Made by a program: the position numbers and the translations under genes. A stretch of DNA of 64,000 bases from Psychrobacter nivimaris. Lineage in GTDB: Bacteria; Pseudomonadota; Gammaproteobacteria; Pseudomonadales; Moraxellaceae. The stretch lies in NCBI RefSeq assembly GCF_009812035.1, contig NZ_VZIZ01000009.1, positions 62,001 to 126,000 on the forward strand. Direction: 5' to 3'. This document shows positions 27,371 to 36,679 of the stretch, piece by piece. The notes beneath the pieces were generated by a model that ran no database searches, was not told the origin of the DNA, and saw nothing but the letters and a program-made list of their open reading frames with translations. Position 1 is the stretch's first letter; each line of letters begins with the position of its first letter.

Positions 27371-27892
27371 ATGGATAACAGTACAGATAATAGTAACTGG
27401 GTTACCTGTTATGTGGGCTTGGGTAGCAACCTCGCTAATGAGCTGGGTTCGCCAATCGATCATTTACAGCAGGCGCTTGCAATGATGCGAGCACATGAGC
27501 AGATACGTGAGGTAAGTGTCTCTTCTTTTTACGCTTCAGCACCGATGGGGCCACAAGATCAGCCAGATTTTGTTAATGCAGTGGCTGGTTTTGAGACAAC
27601 GCTCACACCCTATGAGCTGCTTGCTTTTTGTCAGCAGTTAGAGAGCATGGCCAAGCGAGCACGTTTACGCCGTTGGGGTGAACGTAGTCTGGACGTTGAT
27701 ATTTTGCTATACGGTGAGATACAGATTACAGATCCAACACTGACGATACCGCACGCTGGCTTAAGTGAGCGCAACTTTGTTTTAATACCACTGCGAGAGT
27801 TGGCACCAAATTTAACCATCGCAGGTAAGTCGATAAGTGACTGTTCACAAAGTCGTGATTGGACAGGTTTAACATTACTATCAAGCGATTAA
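27371..27892 (+). CDS. folK: 2-amino-4-hydroxy-6-hydroxymethyldihydropteridine diphosphokinase
   Basis: The 173-residue protein has CYVGLGSNLANELGSP, the HPPK motif RARLRRWGERSLDVDILLYG and the ending IPHAGLSERNFVLIPLRELAP. It pyrophosphorylates 6-hydroxymethyl-dihydropterin for folate synthesis. It starts 1 nt after pcnB and precedes panB and panC, an order common in gammaproteobacteria (pcnB-folK-panB-panC). Confidence 0.96.
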   Translation: MDNSTDNSNWVTCYVGLGSNLANELGSPIDHLQQALAMMRAHEQIREVSVSSFYASAPMGPQDQPDFVNAVAGFETTLTPYELLAFCQQLESMAKRARLRRWGERSLDVDILLYGEIQITDPTLTIPHAGLSERNFVLIPLRELAPNLTIAGKSISDCSQSRDWTGLTLLSSD

Positions 27893-28011
27893 TTATAAAT
27901 AACTAATGCTAAGTAATAGGTGATTGGGATATTGGTCTAAGATTTCTCGATTATAGCTAGAATAGTACCAGTATTGATAATCAAAGGCATTGCAGATTAA
28001 TTGAGGGTCAT

Positions 28012-28812
28012 ATGACAACATTATCTACTCTAAATAAGTTTAAAAAAGCCGGTACCAAGTTCACGTGCTTGACCTGTTATGACTCGATGTTTGCACGAAT
28101 GATGGAAAAAGCCGAAATTGATACGATTTTAATTGGGGATAGCTTGGGCATGGTTGTACAAGGCCATGATTCAACACTACCTGTGACAGTCAATGATATG
28201 GCTTATCACACTGCCAATATTGCCCGTAGTAACAAACACGCGCTGATATTGGCTGATCTACCGTTTATGAGTTATGTGACACTGCCAGAAGCCGTTGCTA
28301 ATAGCCGCACGCTGATGCAAGCAGGTGCGCATGTCATAAAAATCGAAGGTGGCAGTGAGCTGTGTGAATTGGTAACGACCTTGGCACAAGCAGGCACACC
28401 AACTTGTGTACATCTTGGTTTGACCCCACAGTCTGTGAACGTGTTTGGTGGCTATAAAATTCAAGGTCGCGGTGATGAAGCGGCTGATAAACTGCTTGCC
28501 GATGCCAAAGCAGTTGTCGCTGCAGGTGCTGCACTGCTAGTGCTAGAGTGTGTTCCAGCCGTGCTTGCAAAAGCAGTGACAGATGCGGTTGCCGTGCCAG
28601 TTATCGGTATTGGTGCTGGAGCTGATACTGATGGTCAGGTATTGGTTATGCACGATATGCTAGGTATGGCGCATGGCCGAGTGCCACGTTTTATCCATGA
28701 TTTTTTAACAGATGATCGCAATAGTGCACACAGTATCGAAGGTGCTTTTGCGCTCTATCAGCAGTCAGTACGCGAAGGTAGCTTCCCGACTGAGCAGCAC
28801 CAATTTAGCTGA
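28012..28812 (+). CDS. panB: 3-methyl-2-oxobutanoate hydroxymethyltransferase
   Basis: At 266 residues it has the family length. Motifs are FTCLTCYDSMFARMMEKAEI, ILIGDSLGMVVQGHDSTLPV, the ILADLPFMSY loop, KIEGG and PVIGIGAGADTDGQVLVMHD. It makes ketopantoate from 2-oxoisovalerate and methylene-THF, the first step of pantothenate synthesis. A GAGG site precedes the ATG, and panC follows. Confidence 0.97.
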   Translation: MTTLSTLNKFKKAGTKFTCLTCYDSMFARMMEKAEIDTILIGDSLGMVVQGHDSTLPVTVNDMAYHTANIARSNKHALILADLPFMSYVTLPEAVANSRTLMQAGAHVIKIEGGSELCELVTTLAQAGTPTCVHLGLTPQSVNVFGGYKIQGRGDEAADKLLADAKAVVAAGAALLVLECVPAVLAKAVTDAVAVPVIGIGAGADTDGQVLVMHDMLGMAHGRVPRFIHDFLTDDRNSAHSIEGAFALYQQSVREGSFPTEQHQFS

Positions 28813-28878
28813 TTTTGAAGTTATTAAAGTTATTTACGCTATTGAACAACAGAACGTTTGAATAGAAGAAAAGTAATC

Positions 28879-29781
28879 ATGTCTCCAATTATTTATCATG
28901 ATATCTCGTCACTACGTGAAGCGCTGCAGCCTTATCGTGGTCAGCAAAATGACAAACAGGGCCGTCAGCAGCGCATTGCGTTAGTACCAACGATGGGTAA
29001 TCTGCATGACGGTCATCTTGAGCTAGTAAAGATTGCCAAACAGCATGCAGATGTAGTGGTGGTCAGTATCTTCGTTAACCCCACTCAGTTTGGCGTTGGG
29101 GAAGATTTTGACAGCTATCCGCGTACACTAGATGCAGATGTGGCTAAGCTTGCGACAGTTGATGCAGATTATGTGTTTGCACCTAGCATTGATGCGATGT
29201 ATCCAGTATTACCACCACCTACTGCTGTATTGTCTGGTGCTATTGCCAATCAGTTATGTGGTCAATCACGTCCTGGACACTTTGATGGTGTTGGTATTGT
29301 TGTCGCTAAACTGTTCAATATCGTACAACCAGATGTGGCAGTATTTGGACAAAAAGACTATCAGCAGCTTGCTATCATTAAGCAGTTGGTACGTGACTTG
29401 AGTTATCCTATTAATATCATTGGTGCGCCTATTGTTCGTGCTGATGATGGCTTAGCGCTATCATCGCGCAATCAATACTTAAGTGCAAATGAGCGACAAG
29501 TAGCTCCTGTATTACATCAAGCATTGCAAGAATTAGCGCAGAGTTTGAAAAGTACGGCTCTTAGTCAGCAAGCATTTGATAAGCTATTAGTAGATACGCG
29601 GACACGTATTAGTGACGCAGGCTTTGTTATTGATTATTTGGAAATAAAGACTGATGAGTTAGGTTCTATTATGAGCGACTCTACAACCTTTAATATAGAA
29701 AACAAAAACATCGTTATTTTAGTCGCAGCATGGCTAGGACGAGCACGCTTATTAGACAATCAGTTGGTAGTGGTAAATTAG
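28879..29781 (+). CDS. panC: Pantoate-beta-alanine ligase
   Basis: The protein has 300 residues from ATG 28879; a TTG 21 nt upstream shares the frame but adds only basic residues foreign to the family. Motifs are VPTMGNLHDGHLELV, SIFVNPTQFGVGEDFDSYPR, FGQKDYQQLAII and the KMSKS-like LALSSRNQYLS. It joins pantoate and beta-alanine with ATP to give pantothenate. It lies 66 bp after panB and is probably co-transcribed. Confidence 0.96.
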   Translation: MSPIIYHDISSLREALQPYRGQQNDKQGRQQRIALVPTMGNLHDGHLELVKIAKQHADVVVVSIFVNPTQFGVGEDFDSYPRTLDADVAKLATVDADYVFAPSIDAMYPVLPPPTAVLSGAIANQLCGQSRPGHFDGVGIVVAKLFNIVQPDVAVFGQKDYQQLAIIKQLVRDLSYPINIIGAPIVRADDGLALSSRNQYLSANERQVAPVLHQALQELAQSLKSTALSQQAFDKLLVDTRTRISDAGFVIDYLEIKTDELGSIMSDSTTFNIENKNIVILVAAWLGRARLLDNQLVVVN

Positions 29782-29832
29782 CTTTTATGACGTAGCAGTA
29801 GACTAGATATAATAGACTTGGATGAGTAGATC

Positions 29833-30798
29833 ATGGGTGTAAGTCAGGATCAAAATAGTAATGCAGCAGCAACGATAGCGGATCAAACGTCTACGAATAA
29901 GCTCAGTATATTGGTGGTCTCAGGGCGTTCAGGATCTGGTAAAACCTCAGTATTGAATATCTTAGAAGATCTAGGCTATTACTCTATTGATAATCTGCCG
30001 CTGTCTTTATTACCTAATGCTGCTCATAAACTGGTCAATGAAAGCGGCATTTATCGTATTGCGCTGGGTGTCGATATTCGAACGCCACGTGCTGATTTAT
30101 CTAACTTTGCAGTAACGTATGCTTCTCTCAAGGAAACTTATGGATCTCATGCGGTACAAATTTTATATGTGACTGCACAAGAGAGTACGCTGATAGCCCG
30201 TTTCAACGCGACGCGCCGTGTACATCCTTTGATGTCACAAGATATCGATAGTGATAACGCTAAGCATATAGCCTTTAATTTACCTGCTGCTATCAAAAAA
30301 GAAGTTGAGCTATTAGAGCCAATTGCTGGTCATGCTGATATTAGGATTGATACCAGTAGCCTAAATATTCATCAATTAAAAGACAGCTTGCGTGAACATA
30401 TAGGCATGGACAATCAGATTGTCATCAATCTACTGTCTTTCGGTTTTAAATACGGTAGTCCTATCGATGCTGACTTTGTATTCGATGTTAGAATTTTACC
30501 GAATCCACATTGGAACCCTGAGTTACGTGACTCGACAGGATTGGATACCGAAGTAGGCGCATTCTTCTCAGATTATCCAGAAGTAGCAGAAATGATGAAT
30601 GACATTGATAAGTTTTTAACTCGTTGGCTACCAGAGTTTTTGCACAATAATCGTCATACGGTCACAGTTGCCATAGGCTGTACGGGCGGAAAACACCGCT
30701 CTGTTTTTATCACTGATCATCTACAACGCCGCCTTGCTGACGCTATGCCTAAAGGTGTGAAGGTATTGGCAAAACACCGCGAAAAAAGTCGTTGGTAG
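29833..30798 (+). CDS. rapZ: RNase adapter protein RapZ
   Basis: The 321-residue protein has Walker A GRSGSGKTSV near residue 36 after a 25-residue polar N-terminal extension, then DNLPLSLLP, SFGFKYGSPIDADFVFDVR, LPNPHW and the C-terminal IGCTGGKHRSVFITD. In enterobacteria RapZ binds the GlmZ sRNA and guides RNase E, tuning GlmS. The sRNA targets in this organism are not visible. Genes for ptsN and ptsO, often next to rapZ, are absent on either side. Confidence 0.94.
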   Translation: MGVSQDQNSNAAATIADQTSTNKLSILVVSGRSGSGKTSVLNILEDLGYYSIDNLPLSLLPNAAHKLVNESGIYRIALGVDIRTPRADLSNFAVTYASLKETYGSHAVQILYVTAQESTLIARFNATRRVHPLMSQDIDSDNAKHIAFNLPAAIKKEVELLEPIAGHADIRIDTSSLNIHQLKDSLREHIGMDNQIVINLLSFGFKYGSPIDADFVFDVRILPNPHWNPELRDSTGLDTEVGAFFSDYPEVAEMMNDIDKFLTRWLPEFLHNNRHTVTVAIGCTGGKHRSVFITDHLQRRLADAMPKGVKVLAKHREKSRW

Positions 30799-30847
30799 TG
30801 ATGTCAGATACTATTTAATTTATTAATTATTATTTTGGAAAGCTTTT

Positions 30848-31360
30848 ATGATTGACTGGAAAGAACAGGATATGCGCGTCTCGCGCACAGAACTCAAAAA
30901 AGCCCATGAGCGCTTACAGCAGTTATCTATACCGCTTGCTAGCTTATCGAAAAAACAGCTAAAAGCCTTACCTGCCAGTGATTATTTTATGGCGGAGCTA
31001 ATGGCACTTGCTGATATTACCAGTGCCAATGCCCGCAATCGTCAGACCAAACGTGTTGGCAAGCTGATGATTGAAGAGAATCGCCATGAGCTGATAAAGG
31101 CGTTATTTGATGCCTTCTTTCCTAAAGAGCAAGTCTCAAAAATAGAGAGCTGGTACGAGCGTCTAAATATCAATGATGAAGGTACGCTCAAGCAGTTTGT
31201 GAAGCAATATAAAGCTTCTGAGCACCACAGTATGTATCAGTTGCTGTTGTGGATAGAATATGCCAAACATATGCAAGACGATGAGTTGCTGGCAGAATCT
31301 AAAGCAGATTTAGCGAGTTATATTCGTGAAGTGGCTATTTTGTCGCAGCTGAAAAAATAA
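30848..31360 (+). CDS. darP: Ribosome-associated 50S biogenesis protein (DUF615)
   Basis: The 170-residue basic, helical protein has the DUF615/YjgA pattern: SRTELKKAHERLQQLSIPLASLSKKQLKALP, then NARNRQTKRVGKLM and a helical end. DarP (YjgA) binds late 50S precursors in Escherichia coli. The ATG has a GGAA site. It lies 49 bp after rapZ, and a shared hairpin terminator separates it from the convergent dsbA. Confidence 0.9.
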   Translation: MIDWKEQDMRVSRTELKKAHERLQQLSIPLASLSKKQLKALPASDYFMAELMALADITSANARNRQTKRVGKLMIEENRHELIKALFDAFFPKEQVSKIESWYERLNINDEGTLKQFVKQYKASEHHSMYQLLLWIEYAKHMQDDELLAESKADLASYIREVAILSQLKK

Positions 31361-31450
31361 TACCTACACCAAGCTAGAAGGTTATTAATTGAAAGATTAT
31401 TAGTTGACAGGTTAGTAGTTAAAAAATGAATAGCTAAAATGTTAAGATGC

Positions 31451-31483
31451 AAAAAAGCCAATCAATTTATGATTGGCTTTTTT
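31451..31483. terminator. Bidirectional rho-independent terminator, darP/dsbA
   Basis: AAAAAAGCCAATCA-ATTTA-TGATTGGCTTTTTT forms an 8-bp stem with an A-run on one side and a T-run on the other. It lies between the 3' ends of two convergent genes, so it can serve both. Confidence 0.9.
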
Positions 31484-31543
31484 GTGCATGACGTACGGAT
31501 GTACTGTGCGTTATGTCTATTATTCAAGTATTTATTGCTTGAG

Positions 31544-32164
31544 TTATTTCTTTTCAGCACGGGCTTTGTCGACCAAGTAGTCGACGACTTTAGGTACTTT
31601 AGCACTCTCACCAGTGACTACATATTTGCCTTGCACCACCACAGCTGGTACGCCAGAAAGCTGATAACGTTTAGCGCCTTCTTGTGAGCGACCAATTTTT
31701 GTACCAACAGCGAATGAGTTATATAGGCTGTTAAATTTCTTTTCATTCACGCCTTTTGACGCGTACCATTTGCTCAATGATGATTGATCAAACAGTTTTT
31801 TACCATCTTTGTGGATAGCATCAAATAATGCAGAATGAGTTTTGTCTTCGAACCCTAAAAGCTGAGCCGCATAAAAACCGCGTGCATTGGCTTCCCAAAC
31901 AGGGTTAAGTGCCGCTGGTGTTTTGAAGAATGCAACATCTTTGTCTTTAGTCTTTGCCCATTTTTCCATATGCGGATCAAGCACATTACAATGTGGGCAA
32001 CCATACCAAAAGAATTCACGAACAATGATAGCATCACCGCTGATTTTCTCTGGGTTGTCTAGCACACGGTAATCTTTTCCAGCGACATAGTCTGCAGCTT
32101 GTGCGCCCATAGAGGCAAGTCCAATGGCCATGGCTAGACCAGTCAGTGTGATGACACGTTTCAT
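31544..32164 (-). CDS. dsbA: Thiol:disulfide interchange protein DsbA
   Basis: The 206-residue periplasmic protein has a signal peptide ending MGAQAADYVAG (cleavage near residue 23), the active site FFWYGCPHCNVLDPH (CPHC) and the cis-proline loop SGVPAVVV. It oxidises cysteine pairs in exported proteins. An AAGGA site precedes the ATG. The CPHC motif matches the usual DsbA sequence. Confidence 0.96.
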   Translation of the reverse strand: MKRVITLTGLAMAIGLASMGAQAADYVAGKDYRVLDNPEKISGDAIIVREFFWYGCPHCNVLDPHMEKWAKTKDKDVAFFKTPAALNPVWEANARGFYAAQLLGFEDKTHSALFDAIHKDGKKLFDQSSLSKWYASKGVNEKKFNSLYNSFAVGTKIGRSQEGAKRYQLSGVPAVVVQGKYVVTGESAKVPKVVDYLVDKARAEKK

Positions 32165-32669
32165 ACTTTATCCTTGAGGTGTGGAGACTTAGAATGGGTT
32201 AAGAGGTTGGTGTCTATATGGTTGTTAAACATGTGACACTCTAAAATATATAGCTTTTAAAGCGTCTAAACCAGACAGTGTCGAGTATAATCGAACAATA
32301 ACAAAGTATCGACTATGATAACGTAAAATATATGTACTTGTGAATCGCATTCTTAACCGATAGTTGTAAAGCGGTTAGCTATTATTTAAGGTATATTGCT
32401 TGTTACTTTTTGAATCTACTGTTTCTCAAGTGTCTGCTTTATTTCTATATGGAACTTAAGAGATTCAAAAGTATCAGAATGCGATATTGTCACAAGGATA
32501 CGTATCTTTTCTATATCAAGATACTGCCCAAAAAACAGGGTAAAGTTTAAGCCTATTCACAATCGCTGACGATGTGCTTACGACAAAACTGCTACTCTCA
32601 TGCTAATATTAAGCACATAATCATGCACTGTAAACGATAATAACGATAGTGACAATCAAGGAACATACC
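32165..32669. other. 505-bp intergenic region with nested inverted repeats, dsbA/ubiG
   Basis: Divergent promoters for dsbA and ubiG must lie here. The distinctive part is 32344-32485. Outer arms ATCGCATTCT and AGAATGCGAT pair perfectly. Inner arms ACTTTTTGAATCT (32405-32417) and AGATTCAAAAGT (32461-32472) pair with one bulge. The left arms are about 51 nt apart but the right arms only 3 nt. No gene was recognised. Confidence 0.55.
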
Positions 32670-33497
32670 ATGAGCTCTGCTTTAAATTCTTCATCAACTT
32701 CAAATGATCAAAATAATAATAGCGCTTTCAATAGTACAGAGTCTACCACCATCAACGTAGATCCTAGCGAAGTCGAAAAATTTAATAACTTGGCGAGTGA
32801 GTGGTGGAGCAACACAGGGGCGTTTGCAACGCTACACGAGATCAATCCATTACGTTTAAACTGGATAGAAGAAAACGTCAAACGTGGCTATCAAAACGAT
32901 GCTAATAAAACCACTGAGCAAGGACTTTCTGGCAAAAAAGTACTCGACGTAGGGTGCGGCGGCGGAATATTGTCAGAATCTATGGCACGCCGCGGTGCTG
33001 ATGTGACAGGAATTGATTTAGGTACAGAAAACCTAAAAGCTGCTGCGTTACATGCAGAGCAAAGCCAGTTAGAGAATACGCTTCGCTATCAGCATATACC
33101 TGTTGAAGAGTTAGCAAAAACACATGCTGGTCAGTTTGATGTAGTGACTTGTATGGAGATGCTAGAGCACGTGCCAGATCCTAGCTCGATCGTGCAGGCT
33201 TGTTATGAGTTGTTAGCTCCTGGCGGTGTCTGTGTACTATCAACGATTAATCGCAATCCTAAGTCTTATCTGTTTGCCATCGTTGGTGCAGAGTATGTAC
33301 TGCGGTTGCTTGATCGCGGCACCCATGACTATGCCAAATTTGTTACGCCAGCAGAATTAGACAAAATGGCACTCAATACTGGATTTGTTCGTCAGGATAT
33401 TATCGGTTTGCATTATAATCCGCTGACCAAACGCTACTGGCTTGCCCAAAACGTCGATGTTAATTATATGATAGCCGTACAAAAGCCATTGGTTTAA
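32670..33497 (+). CDS. ubiG: Bifunctional ubiquinone O-methyltransferase
   Basis: The protein has 275 residues from ATG 32670, which has AAGGA 7 nt upstream; the in-frame GTG at 32649 has none. Motifs are NVDPSEVEKFNNLASEWW, the SAM-binding VLDVGCGGGILSE, TGIDLGTENLKAA, VVTCMEMLEHVPDP and the ending TPAELDKMALNTGF. It performs both O-methylations in ubiquinone synthesis. A Ser/Asn-rich N-terminal stretch of about 25 residues is extra. mupP and yciK follow, as in Pseudomonas. Confidence 0.95.
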   Translation: MSSALNSSSTSNDQNNNSAFNSTESTTINVDPSEVEKFNNLASEWWSNTGAFATLHEINPLRLNWIEENVKRGYQNDANKTTEQGLSGKKVLDVGCGGGILSESMARRGADVTGIDLGTENLKAAALHAEQSQLENTLRYQHIPVEELAKTHAGQFDVVTCMEMLEHVPDPSSIVQACYELLAPGGVCVLSTINRNPKSYLFAIVGAEYVLRLLDRGTHDYAKFVTPAELDKMALNTGFVRQDIIGLHYNPLTKRYWLAQNVDVNYMIAVQKPLV

Positions 33498-33564
33498 TGC
33501 TGCACGCAGCCATTTATTTGCCATACTTTCACTAAACACGTCATCAATCTCAAGAGCATTCACT

Positions 33565-34275
33565 ATGACCCAATTTGTAAAAGCTGTTTTATTTGACCTT
33601 GATGGGACATTAATCGATACTGCTGCTGATTTTGTTCGTATCATTGGTAAAATGAGTCTCGAAAATGACTGGCAGGCACCGCCTGAAGCGGAAATCCGCG
33701 AGCAAGTCTCTGCGGGTGCCTCGGCCATGGTGCAATTGATGCTAAGACATAACAATCAACTCGAAGTCAGCGAAGAAGCGTTGCTTGAGTTTCGTCAGCA
33801 GTTCTTAGATGATTATGAAGCAGATATCTGTGTCGATAGCTGCGTGTTTCAGGCGCTTGAAGCGGTACTGACTGAACTTGAAGCAAAGGGCGTGCCTTGG
33901 GGTATCGTTACCAACAAGCCACGTTATTTAGCCGAAAAGCTATTAAGTGAGATGCAACTGGATCAACGCTGTGCGGTTTTGGTCTGTCCAGATGACGTAT
34001 CACGTACCAAACCAGACCCAGAGCCAATGTACATGGCGCTAGAAAAACTCGGTATTCCGCGAGGGGCTGCAGGCTGCGTACTTTATGTCGGTGACCATGT
34101 ACGTGATATTGAAGCTGGCAACGCTGCTGGCATGCCAACGATTTTGGCCGCTTATGGATATATTCCACCTGAAGATCAAAAGTCTTTGAAAAAATGGGGC
34201 GCCGACTATATTACGGATACGCCTGAGCAGCTAAATAAATTGCTGCTATCGTCTGGTAAGTTTGAGTATTTATAG
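33565..34275 (+). CDS. mupP: HAD phosphatase, N-acetylmuramic acid 6-phosphate phosphatase type
   Basis: The 236-residue HAD hydrolase has LFDLDGTLIDTAADF (Asp11, Asp13), WGIVTNKPRYLAEKLL, RTKPDPEPM and LYVGDHVRDIEAGNAAGM. Phosphoglycolate phosphatase (gph) is a sequence-level alternative. Placement directly between ubiG and a YciK-type dehydrogenase matches the Pseudomonas order in which this gene is MupP, the phosphatase of the MurNAc recycling bypass. The assignment to mupP is therefore by synteny; other genes of that pathway (amgK, murU) are not in view. Confidence 0.85.
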   Translation: MTQFVKAVLFDLDGTLIDTAADFVRIIGKMSLENDWQAPPEAEIREQVSAGASAMVQLMLRHNNQLEVSEEALLEFRQQFLDDYEADICVDSCVFQALEAVLTELEAKGVPWGIVTNKPRYLAEKLLSEMQLDQRCAVLVCPDDVSRTKPDPEPMYMALEKLGIPRGAAGCVLYVGDHVRDIEAGNAAGMPTILAAYGYIPPEDQKSLKKWGADYITDTPEQLNKLLLSSGKFEYL

Positions 34276-34350
34276 ACTGCTATATATCACCAGATTTACA
34301 ACCATAAGCACATATCCTCAACGATTTAATGATAAGTAGTGAGTAATGCC

Positions 34351-35187
34351 ATGAGTGACAATAATAATCAACCAGTCGATCCACAAGACAATAAAAAAAC
34401 GGTTCAAAGTCCTATTCAGCCTTTGACTCATGATGATATTCGTAGCTTTGTACCGTCAAGTAACTGCTTAGATGGTAAGACTATTTTGGTGACTGGTGCG
34501 GGGGATGGTATTGGCCGTGTTGCCGCATTGACCTATGCGCGTTATGGCGCCACTGTCTTATTGTTAGGACGCACTAGTAGCAAGCTTGAATACGTCTACG
34601 ATGAGATTGAAAGCCTTGGAGGTAAGCAGCCTGCTATGTTGCCGATGAATCTAGAAGGGGCAACTTACGCCGAAATGCAGCAGCTCGAAGGGCTAATCAA
34701 TAAAGAAGTCGGCCAGTTAGATGGTATCTTACATAATGCTGGTGTATTAGGACAACTGACGCCGCTTGAGATGTATGACGTCGATACTTTTGCCCAAGTG
34801 ATGAAAGTAAATTTCACAGCGACTTTTATGCTGACTCAAGCGCTATTGCCACTATTAAAAGATGCTGATCATGGTTCTGTTGTTTTCACCTCTAGCACTG
34901 TAGGTACACATCCTCGCGCATTTTGGGGAGCTTATGCACTCTCCAAACAAGCAGTAGAAGGTATGAGTGATATCTTTACTCAAGAGACGCAAAACACGAC
35001 CAACTTGCGATTTAATTGTATCAATCCGGGTGGTATCCGCACCAACATGCGTGCTCATGCTTATCCAGGAGAAAATCCCATGAGTTTAAAAACGCCGGAA
35101 GACATCATGTCAGCCTACGTCTGCTTGATGAGTAACGAAAGTATTGGTGTACGCGGGCAAGTGGTTGAGCTACAGCCAAAAGATTAA
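34351..35187 (+). CDS. Short-chain dehydrogenase, YciK family
   Basis: The protein has 278 residues from ATG 34351; a GTG at 34339 shares the frame. Motifs are KTILVTGAGDGIGR, the HNAGVLGQLTPLEMYD segment, the catalytic FTSSTVGTHPRAFWGAYALSK (Ser, Tyr, Lys) and INPGGIRTNMRAHAYPGENP. It is an NAD(P)-dependent oxidoreductase of unknown substrate. Its place after ubiG-mupP is conserved in Pseudomonas-like genomes. The first 40 residues are polar and Asn-rich. Confidence 0.9.
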   Translation: MSDNNNQPVDPQDNKKTVQSPIQPLTHDDIRSFVPSSNCLDGKTILVTGAGDGIGRVAALTYARYGATVLLLGRTSSKLEYVYDEIESLGGKQPAMLPMNLEGATYAEMQQLEGLINKEVGQLDGILHNAGVLGQLTPLEMYDVDTFAQVMKVNFTATFMLTQALLPLLKDADHGSVVFTSSTVGTHPRAFWGAYALSKQAVEGMSDIFTQETQNTTNLRFNCINPGGIRTNMRAHAYPGENPMSLKTPEDIMSAYVCLMSNESIGVRGQVVELQPKD

Positions 35188-35288
35188 GAGGTGTTACTTA
35201 AACTTGCATGAATACAAAGCGTAAAAGTAATTTGGGTAGCTATAGTTGATACTAAATGAAATAGATGCGTCGTACTAGGATGCGAAAC

Positions 35289-35348
35289 TGGTATAAATTT
35301 TCTTTAGTTGCTTGATGTGCTAATAGAAGCTACAAAAAATATATACCA
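35289..35348. repeat. Intergenic palindromic element, copy B
   Basis: Arms TGGTATAAATTTT (35289-35301) and AAAATATATACCA (35336-35348) pair at 12 of 13 positions around a loop containing TTGCTTGATGTGC and GCTACAAAAAAT. The same two loop words, in the same order, recur in the palindrome at 51332-51399. It lies between yciK and the next gene. Confidence 0.55.
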
Positions 35349-35429
35349 ACAGCAAGATATCTGTTTTATAGTAAATACGACTCTGTTTTTTGTCAAAACT
35401 ACCAATGATTTTTACTTAGGATAATACTT

Positions 35430-36224
35430 ATGAATAAGTCCATTGCTGCTGCATGTGTGCTGCTAAGTTGTACTTCAGCTTTTGCGCAAACCACGCTTTT
35501 TGATCCTTCCATCGAGCACAATCCTCAGGATGGTGTCATAAAGCTGTATGGAGCAGGTGGCCCACATACCGCTTTAAGAAAAGTGGCAGATGTCTGGGAA
35601 AAGCAAGGTGGTACCAAGGTAGAATTAATAGCAGGACCTGAAGACAAATGGTCGGCTGACGCTCAAGCTGATGCCGATGCTCTGTGGGGAACTTCTGAGC
35701 AATCAATGACTGCATTTCTTGAGACATACGAAACTTTTGATCATGAAAAAGTTGAACCCATTTATATCCGACCAGCAATCATAGCTGTACAAAAAGGAAA
35801 TCCTAAAAATATACGTAGCTTTGATGATTTATTAGCTAAGGGGATTAAAATAGTTGTGACCGAAGGTAAAGGAACATATAACACTTCGGGTACTGGAGTT
35901 TGGGAGGATCTCGCAGGACGCAAAGGAAGCTTAAACGATATTGCTCGTTTTCGAGATAATATAGTAGCGTATTCTTTAGGATCTGGAGCCAGTTTTAAAG
36001 CATTTAAAGATGAAAAAGCAGATGCTTGGATAACTTGGCCGAATTGGCCGCTTAATAATTCCAAAGATATGGACATGGTTAGTATAGATAAGGATCGAGC
36101 TATCTGGCGTGATTTAAACATCGTTGTATCACCAAAAGCTGATCCTCAAACAAAAGATTTTCTTAACTTTTTAATCACTAAAAAAGGACAAAAAATCATG
36201 AAAACAGAAGGGTGGCAACGCTGA
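35430..36224 (+). CDS. Periplasmic substrate-binding protein, type 2 fold, orphan
   Basis: The 264-residue protein has a signal peptide, MNKSIAAACVLLSCTSAFA, cleaved before QTTLFDP. The mature part resembles molybdate/sulfate-type extracellular binding proteins: LYGAGGPHTALRKVADVWEKQGG, then VEPIYIRPAIIAVQKGNPKNIRSFDDLL and YNTSGTGVWEDL. The ligand is not readable. No ABC permease or ATPase gene is adjacent, so it may borrow a transporter or act as a sensor. AGGA precedes the ATG. Confidence 0.83.
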   Translation: MNKSIAAACVLLSCTSAFAQTTLFDPSIEHNPQDGVIKLYGAGGPHTALRKVADVWEKQGGTKVELIAGPEDKWSADAQADADALWGTSEQSMTAFLETYETFDHEKVEPIYIRPAIIAVQKGNPKNIRSFDDLLAKGIKIVVTEGKGTYNTSGTGVWEDLAGRKGSLNDIARFRDNIVAYSLGSGASFKAFKDEKADAWITWPNWPLNNSKDMDMVSIDKDRAIWRDLNIVVSPKADPQTKDFLNFLITKKGQKIMKTEGWQR

Positions 36225-36401
36225 GTAGAAGGTTTTAGGCATACACTCTTAAAAAGTAAATACCCTAAATATAATTCTCACTAATCGTTCAAACACATTT
36301 GTTATTTGCATATTGTAATTAGCAATAACCACCCCATCTATTTGTTATTAAAGAATTTATCTATAAAGCAATGATCATTAAAAAATAAATAGGATGGGAT
36401 T

Positions 36402-36668
36402 ATGGCAGGTGGTTGGTCAAGAGATGGTGCTGAGCACGAACAAATGGATGCAACGGTAAATGATGCATTGGAGCGAGCGCGACGTTCGTTACCGACAGGT
36501 GTAAGTGCTGAGCTGTGTGACGAATGTGGTAAGCCTATTCCAGAGGCAAGGCGACTGGCAGTGCCCGGGATTCAGCACTGCGTTAGCTGTCAGACGGAGC
36601 TTGAACAAGAAGCAAAAGCAGCCGAGCTATTTAATCGTCGTGGTAGTAAAGACAGTCAATTGCGTTAA
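36402..36668 (+). CDS. DksA/TraR-type zinc-finger protein
   Basis: The 88-residue protein has a four-cysteine zinc finger, CDECGKPIPEARRLAVPG then CVSC, as in the YbiI/TraR branch of the DksA family. It lacks the long coiled coil with the acidic tip of DksA proper. It may bind RNA polymerase; the role is unknown. A GGAT site precedes the ATG. A MITE-like element begins 11 bp after the stop. Confidence 0.88.
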   Translation: MAGGWSRDGAEHEQMDATVNDALERARRSLPTGVSAELCDECGKPIPEARRLAVPGIQHCVSCQTELEQEAKAAELFNRRGSKDSQLR

Positions 36669-36679
36669 AAAATAGTTAG

